The notes beneath the pieces were generated by a model. The model worked only from the letters and a program-made list of their open reading frames with translations, made no database searches and was not told the origin of the DNA. Of a stretch of 64,000 nucleotides of DNA, positions 10,701 to 23,269 are shown one piece after another. Each line of letters begins with the position of its first letter. Position 1 is the first letter of the stretch. This stretch comes from Paragonimus skrjabini miyazakii (Eukaryota; Platyhelminthes; Trematoda; Plagiorchiida; Troglotrematidae), in NCBI GenBank assembly GCA_014338405.1, contig JTDE01000722.1, positions 60,034 to 124,033 on the forward strand. The letters are read 5' to 3'. Position numbers and translations under genes: made by a program.

Positions 10701-13363
10701 TGAACCAAGCAACAGAAATTGTTCGAATCGACAGTCAACAGATAAAAATGTATAGAATCTTATTGATGTTAAATAAAAACTGCTGAATAGTTTGCTATAT
10801 TCCCCTAACTCATGCAATCCACTCATGATAACTGAGATTAAAGTTGATGTTATTCAATGAAGGTAACCTGAACAAAATTAGCATCGTTAACTTTTCTGTT
10901 ATCCTGCCTACAGGAAACACCAGAGTCAATCAACTGGATGGTAGGTGTGCCAGTTCATGCTGCATTCAGACCACTCTACAATCACACAGGAAACTGCTAA
11001 CATGGTCTATCAGACAGCTTAAGTGCATGATGTCTGGCACAAGAAAAAAATGGGTCAAGTGTAAAATGTGACCTTCAGTCTTACAGCTGTCAGATGATGA
11101 CAGGGATAGTAAAGATGCTCGTAAGGAAGTGTTCGACAACCAATCATTTTTGACCATGGGCAATGATTGTAGTCATAAGATCTTCCTTGAAACGTGGATT
11201 AATGAGATATCTGTTTTATTCGATAAGGATTGTTTGTGTTTAAACTCGCTGCAACGCTTTGCACTAAACCAAATAGGACAGCGGTTCTGAAAAAAGTATG
11301 TAGGTCACGAATAAAGTTTGGGAATGTGAAGGTAATATTTAACACTAAAGTTGTTTAAGTTTTATCTTTATGGAACAACTTATCGAAAAAAGCTCAGCCA
11401 TATTTTTCGTATGTTTGAATCTACGTGAAAAATATTGGTTCACGAAAATTTTGTGAGGACGGATTTAGAGTGCGCAGTATATTTACGTTGCGTGATTTGT
11501 TTCCTTATTGCAAAAGCAGTTTTAACAGCTTTCAACTATACCGATGTTTTCTAACAGCCACATCGTAACTGTCAGTAATCAAGTAGTCTAAATCTCATTA
11601 TATTCAGTGTGTTAACGGCTAGTTTTTTTTATAATTCCTACGATGATCAAGAATCGAGTTAACCTCTGTCTGGTACATTGTTGTAGCTTAGATAGCATTT
11701 TTCTGATTTTAATCGCATATGGTCTCTAACTGGAAAGGTCACTTAATTTGTAACAAATCTAACCAACTATCCTTGACAGGTTCCGAAAGTTATACAACTC
11801 AATTCTAACTCAAACAGTTCATCTAGGCCTAACTGTACAATGGGACAATTTTTAATCGTATCTGAAGCTGGTTTTTCTCTCTCAGCCTTTCAAATATGGC
11901 CTCACCGTCTCTTTACACAACGTGCATTTTGTGATTATGAAGGGCGGTACAGTGGCAGTCAACTACGTTTGATGAGATGCAATACAAAGATACATATATA
12001 TCCAAAGGTCCTTGGGGGGGGGGTGATGGAGCTTCGTTCAACCATGTGGGTCTATCCACACAAAACTTTAGGTTACTTAGGTAAAACCATGAACCAAAAT
12101 ATTCAGAAACGCGATACACCCATCGATCATTAATTTCGTTTCCGATTTTCGTTTATCACCCCCCACATACAAATCGTTTACTATGGTCAGGTGAATGAAA
12201 ACTTCAACTGTCACCTGAAAGTTACCCATTGAAAGCATATTTAGTCAGTATCTATTACTTCCCTCATGCAACCTAGAGTAAATACAGGCGAGTGATATAA
12301 GTTTCACAGTGAACACAAGGAAACGCTAGAAATGGTTTAAATCTTTAACATAGGCAATAGAAAGTAACACAATCCAGCACTGCTAGAAGGCGTGTTGAAT
12401 TCATAAGCGTAATTTTACCCAGTGCTGCTTCAGGCGAACTCGTACCAATGGGAGCTAGTTCGCGCGCGAAATTGAAAATGCAATTTTCAGAACCTGGTAA
12501 GTACCAGAATTTTGATCACAAAGATGATCTCAACTTAGTACAATAAGCAATCCTACAATTTCACTGTGAATATTACGCTTTGCTAGCTCATTAATTTTTG
12601 TGGTGATCTATTTCAGTTTGTAATCAATGCCGTCCGGTAGATTCATCTTTCTAGTACAGTTCAAAATGAAAAAAACAATATAATTTAAGCCGCCGGCAAA
12701 AGTTTGAGTATCAAACTGTTGGATTTCGTTATCAGACATAATAGTGACTGATCAAAAACGAGTTGAATTATTTTCTTACATTTAGCCAATATTGTAGTCG
12801 TCACTAAGAAAATGTAACCATTTTTGCGAAGGGTTTATTATGAAGAAGAATTCCGTTTAGTGGTTTTCGATTGTCAAAAAAGTTGCTTAATGAAGATGCT
12901 CTCTTTATAGGTAATCACGCTGTAAGCAGTGCGGTATTTCCTTAATAGTTTGCGCTGATGAGTACTACTCAGCCGAGTTGTTACAAGCATCAGTTTCTTT
13001 TGAATTAATTTGACACAACTTTCCCACGAAACTCAGCTATCCTGACGTTTATTAAGTAATTAATCTGTCCTAAACTTTTCTACATTGCATGCAAAGATAC
13101 AGTAAGCTCAAACCTGTGGGTCAAAAGGACCAATGTCTGGGACATTATATGAATATAGTGCATTAAATATGTTCAAAACGAAAGATATACACCGTTTGAG
13201 TGGTTTGCGAATGAAAGAAACAGGAATAGCATATAACACCGTGGTGGATAAGACTGTGTGTTACGCTTAATTTAGTGTTGCTTGGTAGTACAGCGGCTGA
13301 AATGTGAATAAAATAAGAAACATAGTATAAAGTAACTTTGAGAATTATTTCTACGTAATTTAG
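7743..13363. other. Long stretch without recognised genes
   Basis: Many short frames under 100 codons (for example 8850-9038 plus, 9349-9579 minus, 10174-10398 minus) with no recognisable motif. In minus sense near 8000-8060 there is a pyrimidine-rich acceptor-like motif followed by a short open stretch and a CAG|GTGAGC donor-like motif, but no consistent phase with 7293-7742. A homopolymer of ten G lies at 12014-12023. No tRNA-like boxes or repeat-family members were found. Confidence 0.4.
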
Positions 13364-13550
13364 ATGAGCAGCGTGTCCATGGTTCACGTCTCGGCAGTGG
13401 CAAGGATATGCACTACGGACGAGCTCTAATGAAAGCGAAACTTGAGTCTAGTGCTTCTTTTCGAAAGGGGCCGACTTGAAAGTCTATAATAATGTGACAG
13501 CTGCGATCAATTGTGGATGATGTCCAACTTGAAATTAACCAAATCCCCAA
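13364..13550 (+). repeat. tRNA-derived hammerhead SINE, 5'-truncated copy
   Basis: Starts inside the tRNA-like part, with the B-box region GGTTCACGTCTCGG at 13381, then the hammerhead region (13410-13454), then the 3' tail with GGGGCCGA and CAGCTGCGATCAATTGTGG. The hammerhead is damaged: CTGACGA is CGGACGA and stem II carries one mismatch (GCTCT against AAAGC). Stem I, GCACTA with TAGTGC, is intact. The A box and the region upstream of it are missing. Confidence 0.8.
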
Positions 13551-15915
13551 TTACTCATCAATAATTTAGATTGCCTGCGCAATTGAAGGCTGCTTTTTAC
13601 AAAGGGGAAGCCCTGATGTATATTAATTATCTAGAGTGGTTTGTTGAATTACCCGTTTGAGAGTGTGTCATTTTTAATTTCATATTTACAATCGTTTGGA
13701 GTCCGTTTTTCCAGTGCTCAGCTTTCCACATATATTCACAATGAGACTCACGCAAACTTGGGTCTCAGGACCCATAGATGATATCCGATTTACTTTTTGT
13801 GTATATGTATAATAGTTCAGCATGTCGCTGAGTGAAACTTTCAGGACTTTGTTTGTTTCAACTTATATTACCAATTGTTTCTTGAGTACTTTGCCTAGCT
13901 ACAAAGATTTATCTCTGTAGTTGTTTTGATACTGGTTCATTTATGTTACGAAACCGTTGTTTAGTTGCTGTAATCAGTGACGGGGAACTCACATTTTTGG
14001 ATCTCGTGAACGAATTCGGATTGTTCATTGTTGGTGCAGCTGTGCAAAACAGAATCGAGTGGTGAAATTTATTGTATTTTTCGCGCCACGGAAAGTAATA
14101 TAATTTGAAGGAGATTTATTCTGACAGAGTAGGCCAGAGTAAGTCACTAGGTCAAAGAGGAGAAAGATTTTGCATGTCAGATATCTAGGAATCACAAAAC
14201 GAACACACTGTTCACTATCTACTTGGGTTTGACATACTAATTTGGTCTAACAGCAATCAATAGCACAAATTCCAAACTATCTTGGCTTCTTACCCATCAA
14301 TCTGATGTAGAAAAATTGTAACTGAAATGGACGGCAGTCATTTATTTTCGAACTCGACACAACATATGTACTGATTTGAACTTGTTTATGTTAGACTTTA
14401 CAGATAATCAGGGTATAATATTTCTAATGAGTAAAACGTCACAGTGGTCTGTGGTTAGTAACAACGAACAGTTTACGGCTATGTTTTGGTTTGAGCCGGT
14501 ACCCAAGTGGCTGGAGGCACAATCTGTTTCAGTGTAAATCGATAAAAACATCACTCGTGATCAACACTTCGTGTCAGCTTAACAAAGTGAGTGATGGTGT
14601 TTGTGGTTAGAAGATTAACGAAGATGGATTTGTCAGGGCACAGAGAACAAATAGGGAATGGTTAAAAATATGGGACGAATAACCGAAAGTAACAAAAAAG
14701 CCGTATTACCAATATGGATGTAATGTGAAGACATTTTGTTTTTGAAAACACATTGTCAACAAAAGCTTCGCTAAACATGGTTTTCCCAAAGTTTTCACAA
14801 AAAATGGGATATATACTCTGCTATGCAAGAAGCTGGCTGTACGCTTTCCGTTGTTCTATTTAATGGCAGAGTGATTATGTTGCACTTGTGTTCCTCTAAA
14901 TTGGCAATGGTACTCACCGGCTTGTAATCTGCCTGTCAATACGTTTAAATTAGTGGCAGATTACCTTCACCTCACAATCTACTTACTCACTACTTCCTGT
15001 TTTGGTAATTATACCTGTCCGAAATAAAATGGCATTACTTTTTGACTCCCCCTCGTACTTACTCACTACAAGTGTACCACCATTGTAAAGTTCCTGTTGT
15101 GTTGCACAGAAGAAAAACTTTGAAATACACATTTTTTGCGTTACAAAAGATTACCGTATATAAAGTTTGTATTAAAATTACACGATCTAAATATGTTTTA
15201 CAACTGTCTCCATATATTTTAACCGGTAACAAAAATTTTTTCATGACATGTGAAAAAACGCATTAGATAGCAGTGGGCCTAATTATGTATGAAAAGCTTT
15301 TATGACTCAAAATTCGTATTGAAAAAAAAGAAACCTAATAGTGACAAATATATTAAGCTATTCATAGTTCGTATGACGTGATCACATGGAAGCCTCGATT
15401 CACAGTTACTCAATGACGCGTATGACAGATGTAATGATGAACTGGATATTCGCCATCGTTTAATCAATATGATGTTTAGCAGATAGCTTTTTCTTTGTTA
15501 TGAGTGAAATCTCATTATTCCTTAACCAAAACCTCATACGATTGGAATTTCGGCACATCACTATGAGATGTATTAAGTAACCTAGAAAAAGAAACAAAGC
15601 CTGTTTTAAAATTGCTTCCTAACTCAACATGTTTTCTGTTAAAGGAGTTGGAGTTTCGATGTTGCTGTCAAAGCAGAAAGCAAGATTAGCTTCCGATGTT
15701 CAAAACTTGGTTCAAAACTAAACTCGCACTTACAATGAATATCTTCACAACATTCACGTATTAGCACTAAACAAAACTGCCTCGTTGATGCATAAGAAAT
15801 ATCTAAAAATATTTCGTTGAGGCAAGGTTATTTATTGCATTACTTGCCACTTATCGAAAACAGCTCGTCTAGAAGCTATTAGTAATATCACTTTTGCTGC
15901 ACTGACAATAAACAA
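13551..15915. other. No gene or repeat recognised
   Basis: AT-rich sequence with short frames only (for example 15042-15266 plus). Nothing with a motif was seen. Confidence 0.45.
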
Positions 15916-15920
15916 CCCTG

Positions 15921-16255
15921 GATAAAAATAATGTGTAGCGAACAAACTCGTTTTCTGTGATTCGTCATCAGTCTAAATACATCACATTTATATCACGAAT
16001 TCTACAGTCCACTCCTGTGCGCCCAGAAACGTTTTGTTCAGGCGTTGGATCTGCCATGGCCAACCCCACACCCACGGTTCAAGTGGGTGCTGGATTGCAG
16101 TGTGACATTGACCTGATTGACCTGATTAACCCCCCCTTCTCCATTTACTCCCTTTAATGATTCCCTGTAAAATACGTGATATAAGTGTGATGTGTTTAGC
16201 CTGATGATGAATTACTGAAAACGAGCTTGTTCGCTACAGAGTATTTTTCATGACT
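15921..16255. mobile_element. Long-TIR non-autonomous element, copy A
   Basis: Terminal inverted repeats of at least 73 nt flank about 160 nt of interior. The left repeat begins TGTAGCGAACAAACTCG at 15934 and the right ends CGAGCTTGTTCGCTACA at 16238; similarity weakly continues outward to about 15921 and 16255. There is no coding capacity, so it looks like a MITE or fold-back element. The terminal 40 nt match those of the element at 35565-35909, so both belong to one family. No clear target-site duplication was seen. Confidence 0.75.
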
Positions 16256-17475
16256 ACACTGGGAATTTTTGCGGAAACTTGGATAAGTTTCTTGCTTAGA
16301 CACTCTAACAAGTCAAAGTACTAATGGCAGATTTTTAACAATATTGTCCACCGTACTTTGAGTCTTTGAAAGGAATAGGCATCTCGTACTATGTGACACT
16401 CAAGAGGCCGAATCATATAGTCAGAGAATGGAGAACACCCTCTGCTGCCGTTAATTTATTCAGATGAAAGATAGACTTTAATATCCAGCACACAAAGTCT
16501 TACATTACATCATATATTATATACAGGGAGATTCTGGTCACTATTTCAACTATTAAGCACTTTGGATTGGCTAACCTATCGTCTTGTTCGCGACCTCAGA
16601 GATTGTCCAAAAATGTTTAAATCATATTCTACTACCCGCACAATGAATGACAGCACACTTCTGTAACAGAAACCTGCTACCGATTTGTTCAACTGTTTTT
16701 TCCGTCCATTTCATATGAACAACCAGAAATCTTTGTTAGCTGATATTTGTTATTCTTCGTCGGAACAGTTCTTTTTCTGTCCAGTTGACAATAAACAGGA
16801 CATTTTTTTAAGATGAGTAGTTATTTTTTAAGAGTTGTAGATAGTAGTAGCGAACTAGTCTGATGGTAACCAATACAGTTGGCGTCAGACTGAAGTTATT
16901 AAGACCATAATCAACAAATAAGCGGAATTTCTAAATATAATCTGTTTTTGACTGACATTCAGCTGATTTGATAAACCTCAGAATTTATGCACTTTTGTCG
17001 CTCATGTTAAACTCATACTCTCAATCCTTGTCGCCCGCCTGCTTGAATACTTTTAATCATGTGCAAATTAGGTATCCTAGTGTCACAACGGATGCCAATA
17101 ACGTTTCAGTTTTATTTGTGTGAACCATAGTTTCGATTTGGCATAATTGATGGCAGCGGCGCTGTGAACGGTTTTTCTAAGTCGAGGGTTTAAAGCTATT
17201 GTTCACTATTTAAGTGAACCACATATACTTTTGTTTACACTGTTGAATGGTATGCAGCGTTGATCTTATGTAATCTCAGTCATGGTTTTCCAATCATTCT
17301 TAAATGTACGGTGACTATGAGTTTCATTTTGGTTTGAGGTCATCGGGCAGACGTAAATGAACAAACCCAAGTTTAGTGTGTTCATTTGGCTTTAGTATGA
17401 TTATGATTACTTTTTTTAATAACTTTATCCAATTTCACTGATTTACTATGTGGAGTACAACGTGGGATACCAAAT
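16256..17475. other. No feature resolved; may hold the 5' exon of the next gene
   Basis: Short frames only. The missing N-terminal (mitochondrial targeting) exon of the gene at 17490-18418 should lie here if that gene is complete, but no start with a following donor could be assigned with confidence. Confidence 0.35.
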
Positions 17476-17489
17476 GAAAAGTGACCAGA

Positions 17490-18418
17490 TGCACTAGTGT
17501 AAAAAAGAGGTTATCTCTTGCTGAACTGCGTCACAGTGTCTCTCACTACCTCTACAAGAGGTCCAGAATGTCTACCGGGTAAGCTTAATCGGATACACTA
17601 CCTGATCAGCTCAGATGTAAACGAGTTTGGTTAGTTATTTTTCAATTTTTATCATCGCAGTAACTTTTGGAACATTTAGGTAATTCCGTATTACATTATC
17701 TCTATGCTTGATCACTAGTTCATTCATTTTTAACTATTCAACTGGTATGCATAATGGTGCCGCATTTCCGAATACTAAACAGGCATGTTCAGCATGTAAC
17801 TTGAAGATAATGACAAGATTCCTCTGCCATTTGTGCAGCAGTGTTTCACACAAACGTTGTTACTGTTATTCCCACAAAATAAACACGTTTATTTGAGATT
17901 TAAATTATGTAAATCGCAGGTCGATAGGTAAAGTGTCTACAATTTCTCTGCTTACATGTTCCCTGCGCACTGGTTTTCGGAGTTGATGACTGACGGAAGA
18001 TAATAACCATTTCAGTGTACTTTCAAAGTTATCCGTTCAGAAAATTACTTCCTCATGAACTTTTTGGTACAGATAGCTGGATTAGATTCATCAGAATCGT
18101 TTTCGTCCGTTGTGGTGGAAGTCCATACCGAGAAAACCTCTAAGAATATTGTGAGCTTACTCCTTCGAGTTTCATCAATGTCTTTATTTTTTTTCATTTC
18201 TAAATTGTATAGCTTACTGTGTACATTATTTACACACCCTATATTCTCAACCACGGTAAAAATACATCAGTAAAGGGACTGTGGCCGAAGACACAAGAAT
18301 GTCACGGAAAAGAATTGTCGAACAAAAAATCAAGGAAAGAAAGCGGTCAGCTGCATCATTTGAGAGGAAAATTGGCAGCACTGACTATCGTCAAAAACTA
18401 AATATGGGTCTCAGATAA
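17490..18418 (+). CDS. MRPL32: Probable mitochondrial ribosomal protein bL32m (MRPL32), multi-exon
   Basis: Structural protein of the mitochondrial large ribosomal subunit. Four coding blocks match the family layout. Block 1, about 17490-17578, reads VKKRLSLAELRH...KRSRMSTG, like the basic start of mature L32, and ends at a GTAAGC donor. Block 2, 17719 to about 17870, joins in phase after an ACTAG acceptor and carries the zinc ribbon CSAC-x9-CHLC, the family's hallmark four cysteines. Block 3, 18073-18150, lies between a GGTACAG acceptor and a GTGAGC donor and gives SSVVVEVHTEKT, like the VVLYTGE region. Block 4, ending at TAA 18416-18418, reads KRIVEQKIKERKRSAASF, like KRIIERDRKRPSWF. The intron after block 3 is about 62 nt or longer. 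The junction into block 4 and the end of block 2 are not resolved in phase, so a pseudogene is possible. The first exon is not found. Confidence 0.62.
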
Positions 18419-18869
18419 TTGTCAACATAAACAGTAATCGTTATTCACGTGATATATCAAAACGAAGCGCCGATCGTGAAAGCATCGGAACACTCCAAGA
18501 AACTGGATAGCGCCACAGCCGCCTTGTTCGACAAGTAGTGCCAAGTGATTGTACAAAGGCGATAGAAAGGACAAGCAAATAATCCCGGTAATTTGTAACC
18601 GGGAGCTAGCGCTGAATCTCTTTGATCCACCAACACCACCTACATGTATGTTTGATTTTCTTTTGTGGCACACCCTCCATTCTGGTTCCGCTTGTCCATC
18701 CTGATTTGGTGAATGCTCACTTCACTTATAAGGACCACGTTTATTAATGTAGTTTGACCATCTGTCCATCAACATAAGATCGGTCATGTATGTACGTGTA
18801 ATTATGTGGAACGGAATATCAAACTAGAAGGCTTCCTGTGAACCCTGAACTCTGCCTAACTGTGCGTCG

Positions 18870-19080
18870 TCCTTCCGATGGAGAATGAAAAAGACATCAA
18901 AGTGACCATACTGGATGTCCTGGTGTAGCATAAAACCAAAGTTTTATATAAGCATGTTTCGTTTTGCTTGCATTTCAACAGCCTTTCTAGTATGAAAAAG
19001 GCATCATCAAAAAGCTGCCCAACCAAGCCAGCCATTTGTTCCCCAACGCCTAGAATAAAATGAAAATATGCCACAAGCCG
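18870..19080 (+). pseudogene. PLE RT C-terminal fragment, heavily decayed
   Basis: Plus-strand translation gives MENEKDIKVTILDVLV, which aligns with the ...E.DG.LPFLDVLV block of PLE RTs. It is followed after a stop by YKHVSFCLHFNSLSSMKK (the SVYRKPTF...SFSP block) and, with frameshifts, KGIIKKLPNQA then AICSP (like KI.LIK.L..RA..ICSP). No endonuclease part was recognised downstream with confidence. It probably belongs to the PLE lineage without the intervening segment. Confidence 0.45.
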
Positions 19081-19448
19081 CTTCCATCTACGATGACTAC
19101 CTACCGAAGTTTAGCAAAAAATACGCCACATGCACAACACCAAAGGGGATGGTTAACCACGGCACAACCATTGAACGTTCACCTTTTCATACGACATAAC
19201 AGTAACAGGGTTTGTATTATGTTAAAGCGAGCTCCAACTAATCATATTATAAGAACATGAACCACCATAACCCCGCTCATTGGCTGCTCAATCAGACAGC
19301 AGCCTGTCCTTTCTTTCAAGAAGCAAGTACCGCCCTTACCTAACTCTAAACCAGTTCATCACTGTTAGTTTGCATGCAGAGCAATGTCAGGTGGCTCCGT
19401 GAAGAGAGGCTTATCGGTGATTGATAAAAACATCTGCGGAAATGGTTG

Positions 19449-19748
19449 CTAAATACCGGTGATCATACCCCGTTGCAGCTCCGTCACAAGATATTTTTTC
19501 GAGATTGGGCCTGCAATACGACTGGATTCGCTCTGTGTCGTCAACTGGCATATGCACACACGCTCACCGCTTTTCTCTAAAACCATGTTCCGCTGGAATC
19601 CACCTTTGTTTTTCCAGAGGTTTGTGGTGAAACCGCGTTCACTCGCGTAATAAAATCGTTCATCTGAAAGTACCAGCTGGGAGAATGATCTTACAACCCA
19701 GGGATTTACCATTGTATCGACTACACAGTAGTGAGTGTGATCATGCAC
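19449..19748 (-). CDS. Unrecognised 99-codon open frame, possible exon
   Basis: Minus-strand frame of mixed composition, with LVLSDERFYYASERGF near the middle. A CTCCCAG acceptor-like site precedes the LVLSDE part and a GCG|GTGAGC donor-like site follows VLEKS, so it could be one internal exon; otherwise the frame runs to a stop at 19449. It faces the bL32m gene. SDE recalled a transposase DDE block but the surroundings do not fit. No family is recognised. Confidence 0.25.
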   Translation of the reverse strand: MHDHTHYCVVDTMVNPWVVRSFSQLVLSDERFYYASERGFTTNLWKNKGGFQRNMVLEKSGERVCICQLTTQSESSRIAGPISKKYLVTELQRGMITGI

Positions 19749-22150
19749 ACACTTCCGTACACAATCTATACGTTTTGTTTGTTACTGAGACGAGTAAATG
19801 AGGTGTTAGCTTATAGAAACACGTCTTTTTTCGTCCTAATTAAACCGGTGAAGAGACCTCAGGTTTTCAAACTTTATGATAGGTGAAGATTGTATGACTA
19901 GTGTGCGGATTGGCCAATATAAAAATAGTAACAACGATTACTTTGTCAGTTCAAACTTTGACAGTTAACGAAATCAACTTCATCTTCCACCCTTTAGTTT
20001 TCTTCGAGGCACGTTGGATTTCTGTTTCATTATCTTTTTTTCAACTGTTGACTCTGTAATCCGTGTGAAATTTTCCTATAAAGAGCATTTTATGGTCTAT
20101 GTGGTGATGGCTTTGTAAATCCTACAGACTAAACCAAAATTTATTGTAGACAAGTGGTAAGCAATTTATCCATGACAACAAAACAAAAAACCTTCCAGAT
20201 TAAAAATATGAAAAGAGTGATCGGCAGTACATACTCTGCTGGTTCACACATATAAGTTAAGCTTGTTATCCTCGTACTAGACTCGCCACATTTGTGAGCA
20301 GTCACTCCGGCAGAAAATCCATTCATTGAGATTCTTACTGCAATTCTCACGTTTTGTTTTCCCGCATGGGTCATACACACACTGCTTCTCCGTCAACCCC
20401 GTTTGTTCACTCAGCTAAGCATGGATTAATTGAATCTAGGTTGCTGAACGATAAATTTTAAACTGACGTGAATTGATGTATCATGACTTCGCCTCAGAAA
20501 GCCAGAATATCGAATAATTGCCTGCAGATTTAAAGGTACGTGATTCGGTATGATATGAGCCAGTCCATAATACAGGGTAATGATGACTCAGTCTATTGAT
20601 AGGTTGTCAGAGGATTAACTGAAACAAGTGAGTCGGTGTGTTCTATTAGCACCGTCAACGGTTCGATTTGTAAAGGTTTCTTGGTACTGAAATTAATTCC
20701 AATACTGTCTAACCAGAATGATCGAAATTTTCAACGTGACAATGTTCCCTTTTCCCCGTGACGCATACAGTCAGTGTCCAATTATCGTACGCTACCGACA
20801 GCTAAATTCGACTTGTTGAGTCTACCGAATTTAATCCCACAGAACAATTTTGTAATGGCCTCAACAGAGTAATTTGGACAACTTAAAAACTGTAGACTGG
20901 AAGCAATACGAAAACAACCGACTGATTATTTATCTATAAAATGTAACACTTTCTTTTGTGTGGCACATATGATACGTTAGCAGTATGGAGACATCATGTA
21001 TTTCAGATATCCCTTTTCAGGTATACGTAATAATTCTGATTGAAAATATTGCTAATCGGGATTTCTAGAGATCTCTTGTTCTTAATTCGTTAAAAACGAT
21101 TTATTCGAAAACGTGAACTAAGCATTTATAGCTCAGCAAGTGGCAGGTACAAGCACTCCGTATTAACTCATCAGGTTCTGTATGGTAGAGATTACGAAAT
21201 ATCGCTCAGTTGCTGTAGAACATCAATGAAGCCGGCATTTTTGAGTTTTTGACCAATTCGCGCGTAGATAACCTGGCACATGTAAACGAGAGATTCTGAC
21301 ATCAAGACTAACACGTTTTAATGCACACTAGATCACTATGCTATCGCAAAATAAAAATTCTAACAGAATGTTCGCAACTTGGTAAATAGATTAGATCGAT
21401 AAAATTTGGTATAATTTCGTTTACCTCATTCTATATAAACGATGATTCTGTTAGAAACAAGTTCAACGCCAAGTGAGATGAAACAAGAATTTTGATAGTT
21501 CTGTGGTGGAGTTTAGGTCTAGCAAACACACTGGCTGTAAAAAGATCAAAGATTTCATTTCACTTTCACCTCATATGATGATGTCATGAGTTATCAATTG
21601 GCTGTAATGGATTACTTTGTAAAATAGGTTACATAGTGTCAGACTGCAAGAGTGTGCCATTAAGTTCCTGAAATATATTCAACCTTCTCTTCAAGTTATA
21701 CTTTATCAGTACACAATTCCATCAGTTTACATGTAACATGCATGCCTTCTAAGGTCCATCGGTCTAAATTTAGTATCTCATTGAGTATCTGTTTGAATCG
21801 TCCTGACTTCCACCGATAAAGTTTTCTCTCGAAGTGATTAAGCTCAGTGACGACTGATAGGGAAATGTTGGAACGTAGGCGATAACATTCCAGTTTCCCA
21901 CTGTTATATTTAAACTGCGCTGACTCGAATATAGCTATAATGTAAATCCATGTAGTTCCAAGGAATTCCAACCCCAATTCATTTGAGACTTACTGAAAGC
22001 GTCAGGGCAGAGCAGGTGCATTGGAGGGCTACCGAAGGCAGCTCTCTAAGTTGTATGTTCCACCCACAATCATATGCTACTTGTTATTTTTGGAAAGCTT
22101 TTGACATTTGTTATGTTAAATCCTATACACATGTGCATGATTCATTTTGA
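19749..22150. other. No recognised gene; one coding-like frame
   Basis: Contains a 93-codon minus frame at 21696-21977 of mixed composition (SGRFKQILNEILNLDRW) with no known motif. The rest holds short frames only and no repeat-family member. Confidence 0.35.
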
Positions 22151-22159
22151 ATTCAAGTC

Positions 22160-22560
22160 ACCTGACCGTTACCTTCAGCCAACCAGAACGACAGTGAACT
22201 ATGGGTAGCCCGTTAGGCCCTACTTTAGCCGACATCTTGCGACTGATTGAACGGCATTTCCTTGATAATATTGCCAAAGCCTTGTTGTACAAACGGTATG
22301 TTGTTAATATTTTGATTTCTACGGATACTGACGGTTTTGATGTATCTTTACCCTTTTTACCTCTATTCATCCGAACCTATTATTGTCTCGTAAAACCGCA
22401 TCAATCGGTAGATTATCTTTTTTAGATGTACTTATCATCAGACGAAGCCATTTTGAACAGAACTCACTAGCCGACGTTATGTGCACCAAAGTGGTTGAAG
22501 CAACCAATGGGGTTGCCGCGGTAATGATGACATACTACGTGATGTAACTGTATGCGTGTC
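22160..22560 (+). pseudogene. PLE RT palm fragment without intervening segment
   Basis: Motif B is clear as MGSPLGPTLADI (from 22201), preceded by a frameshifted QNDS remnant of the QxDGVA block. Motif C is YKRYVVNILI, with the second-last catalytic Asp pair altered (YVDD to YVVN). About 35 codons later, after a one-base shift, FLDVLIIRRSH appears. Motif C and FLDVL are thus close together, unlike the elements at 3626 and 23270. Both ends are truncated. The changed YVDD means no activity. Confidence 0.8.
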
Positions 22561-23269
22561 CATACCCTGTCTTTCTCTATTTGTATGTCATATATAACTC
22601 GCATTTTTTACGCTTGCGATTGATGAGAACAGACAAAATTTCAACACAGGACAACATGTCTTCTTTCTGCATTGATGGAGATAATGAACTAATCTCTGTT
22701 GTCGGTTAGTGGTTATGGCAGATTGGTTGAATTCGGTCTTGAATTAATCTCTGAGTGACTGAGGCCAAATGACGCCGTTCACATCTGTTTGCGGTTTCAC
22801 TCACTCTCCACGTATCCGGTGTAAACCCAGAGTACTAAGACCAAGAGGCATGTGAGCGGAGGCGTTTGTAAGTCAACTGGCCAGGCTAGTGTGAAAGTGT
22901 AATTCTTAGTTCACGAGAGCAGAAAATAGAATTCACTGATAATCTCTAAGCTAGAAAGAAATATATTGAAAATATGGCGCGAGAAGAATCCTAGTGAAGA
23001 AGTACATATCAGTTCAGATGGTATAGGATTAGAAATTAGATCTGGACAGTTAAACCAAATTAGTGCAAAAGATTCAATCGAAAACAGAATCAGCGTCATT
23101 CATTGCCACACGTAAATGTGCCACCGATCTTCATTAGCTCTATGTGCTTCAGGAAACTAGTTTGAATTCATGTGAATTCGTAATTGTACAAATGAGGAGG
23201 TTGACCACAATCAATATGATGTTTTTCTATGATTGTTTTTTGTTTTCTGTTGGACTCCGGATTGTAGAA

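Noticed and set aside
12955..12985. CTGATGAGTACTACTCAGCCGAG as a hammerhead
   Set aside because: GAAA is absent after the putative stem II and no stem I or III partner was found.
16201..16238. CTGATGA followed by GAAAAC in the right arm of the long-TIR element, resembling a hammerhead core
   Set aside because: The nine bases between the two motifs do not form stem II, and no cleavage triplet with a complementary stem I follows. The second element (35565-35909) has CTGAAGA here, so the core is not conserved.
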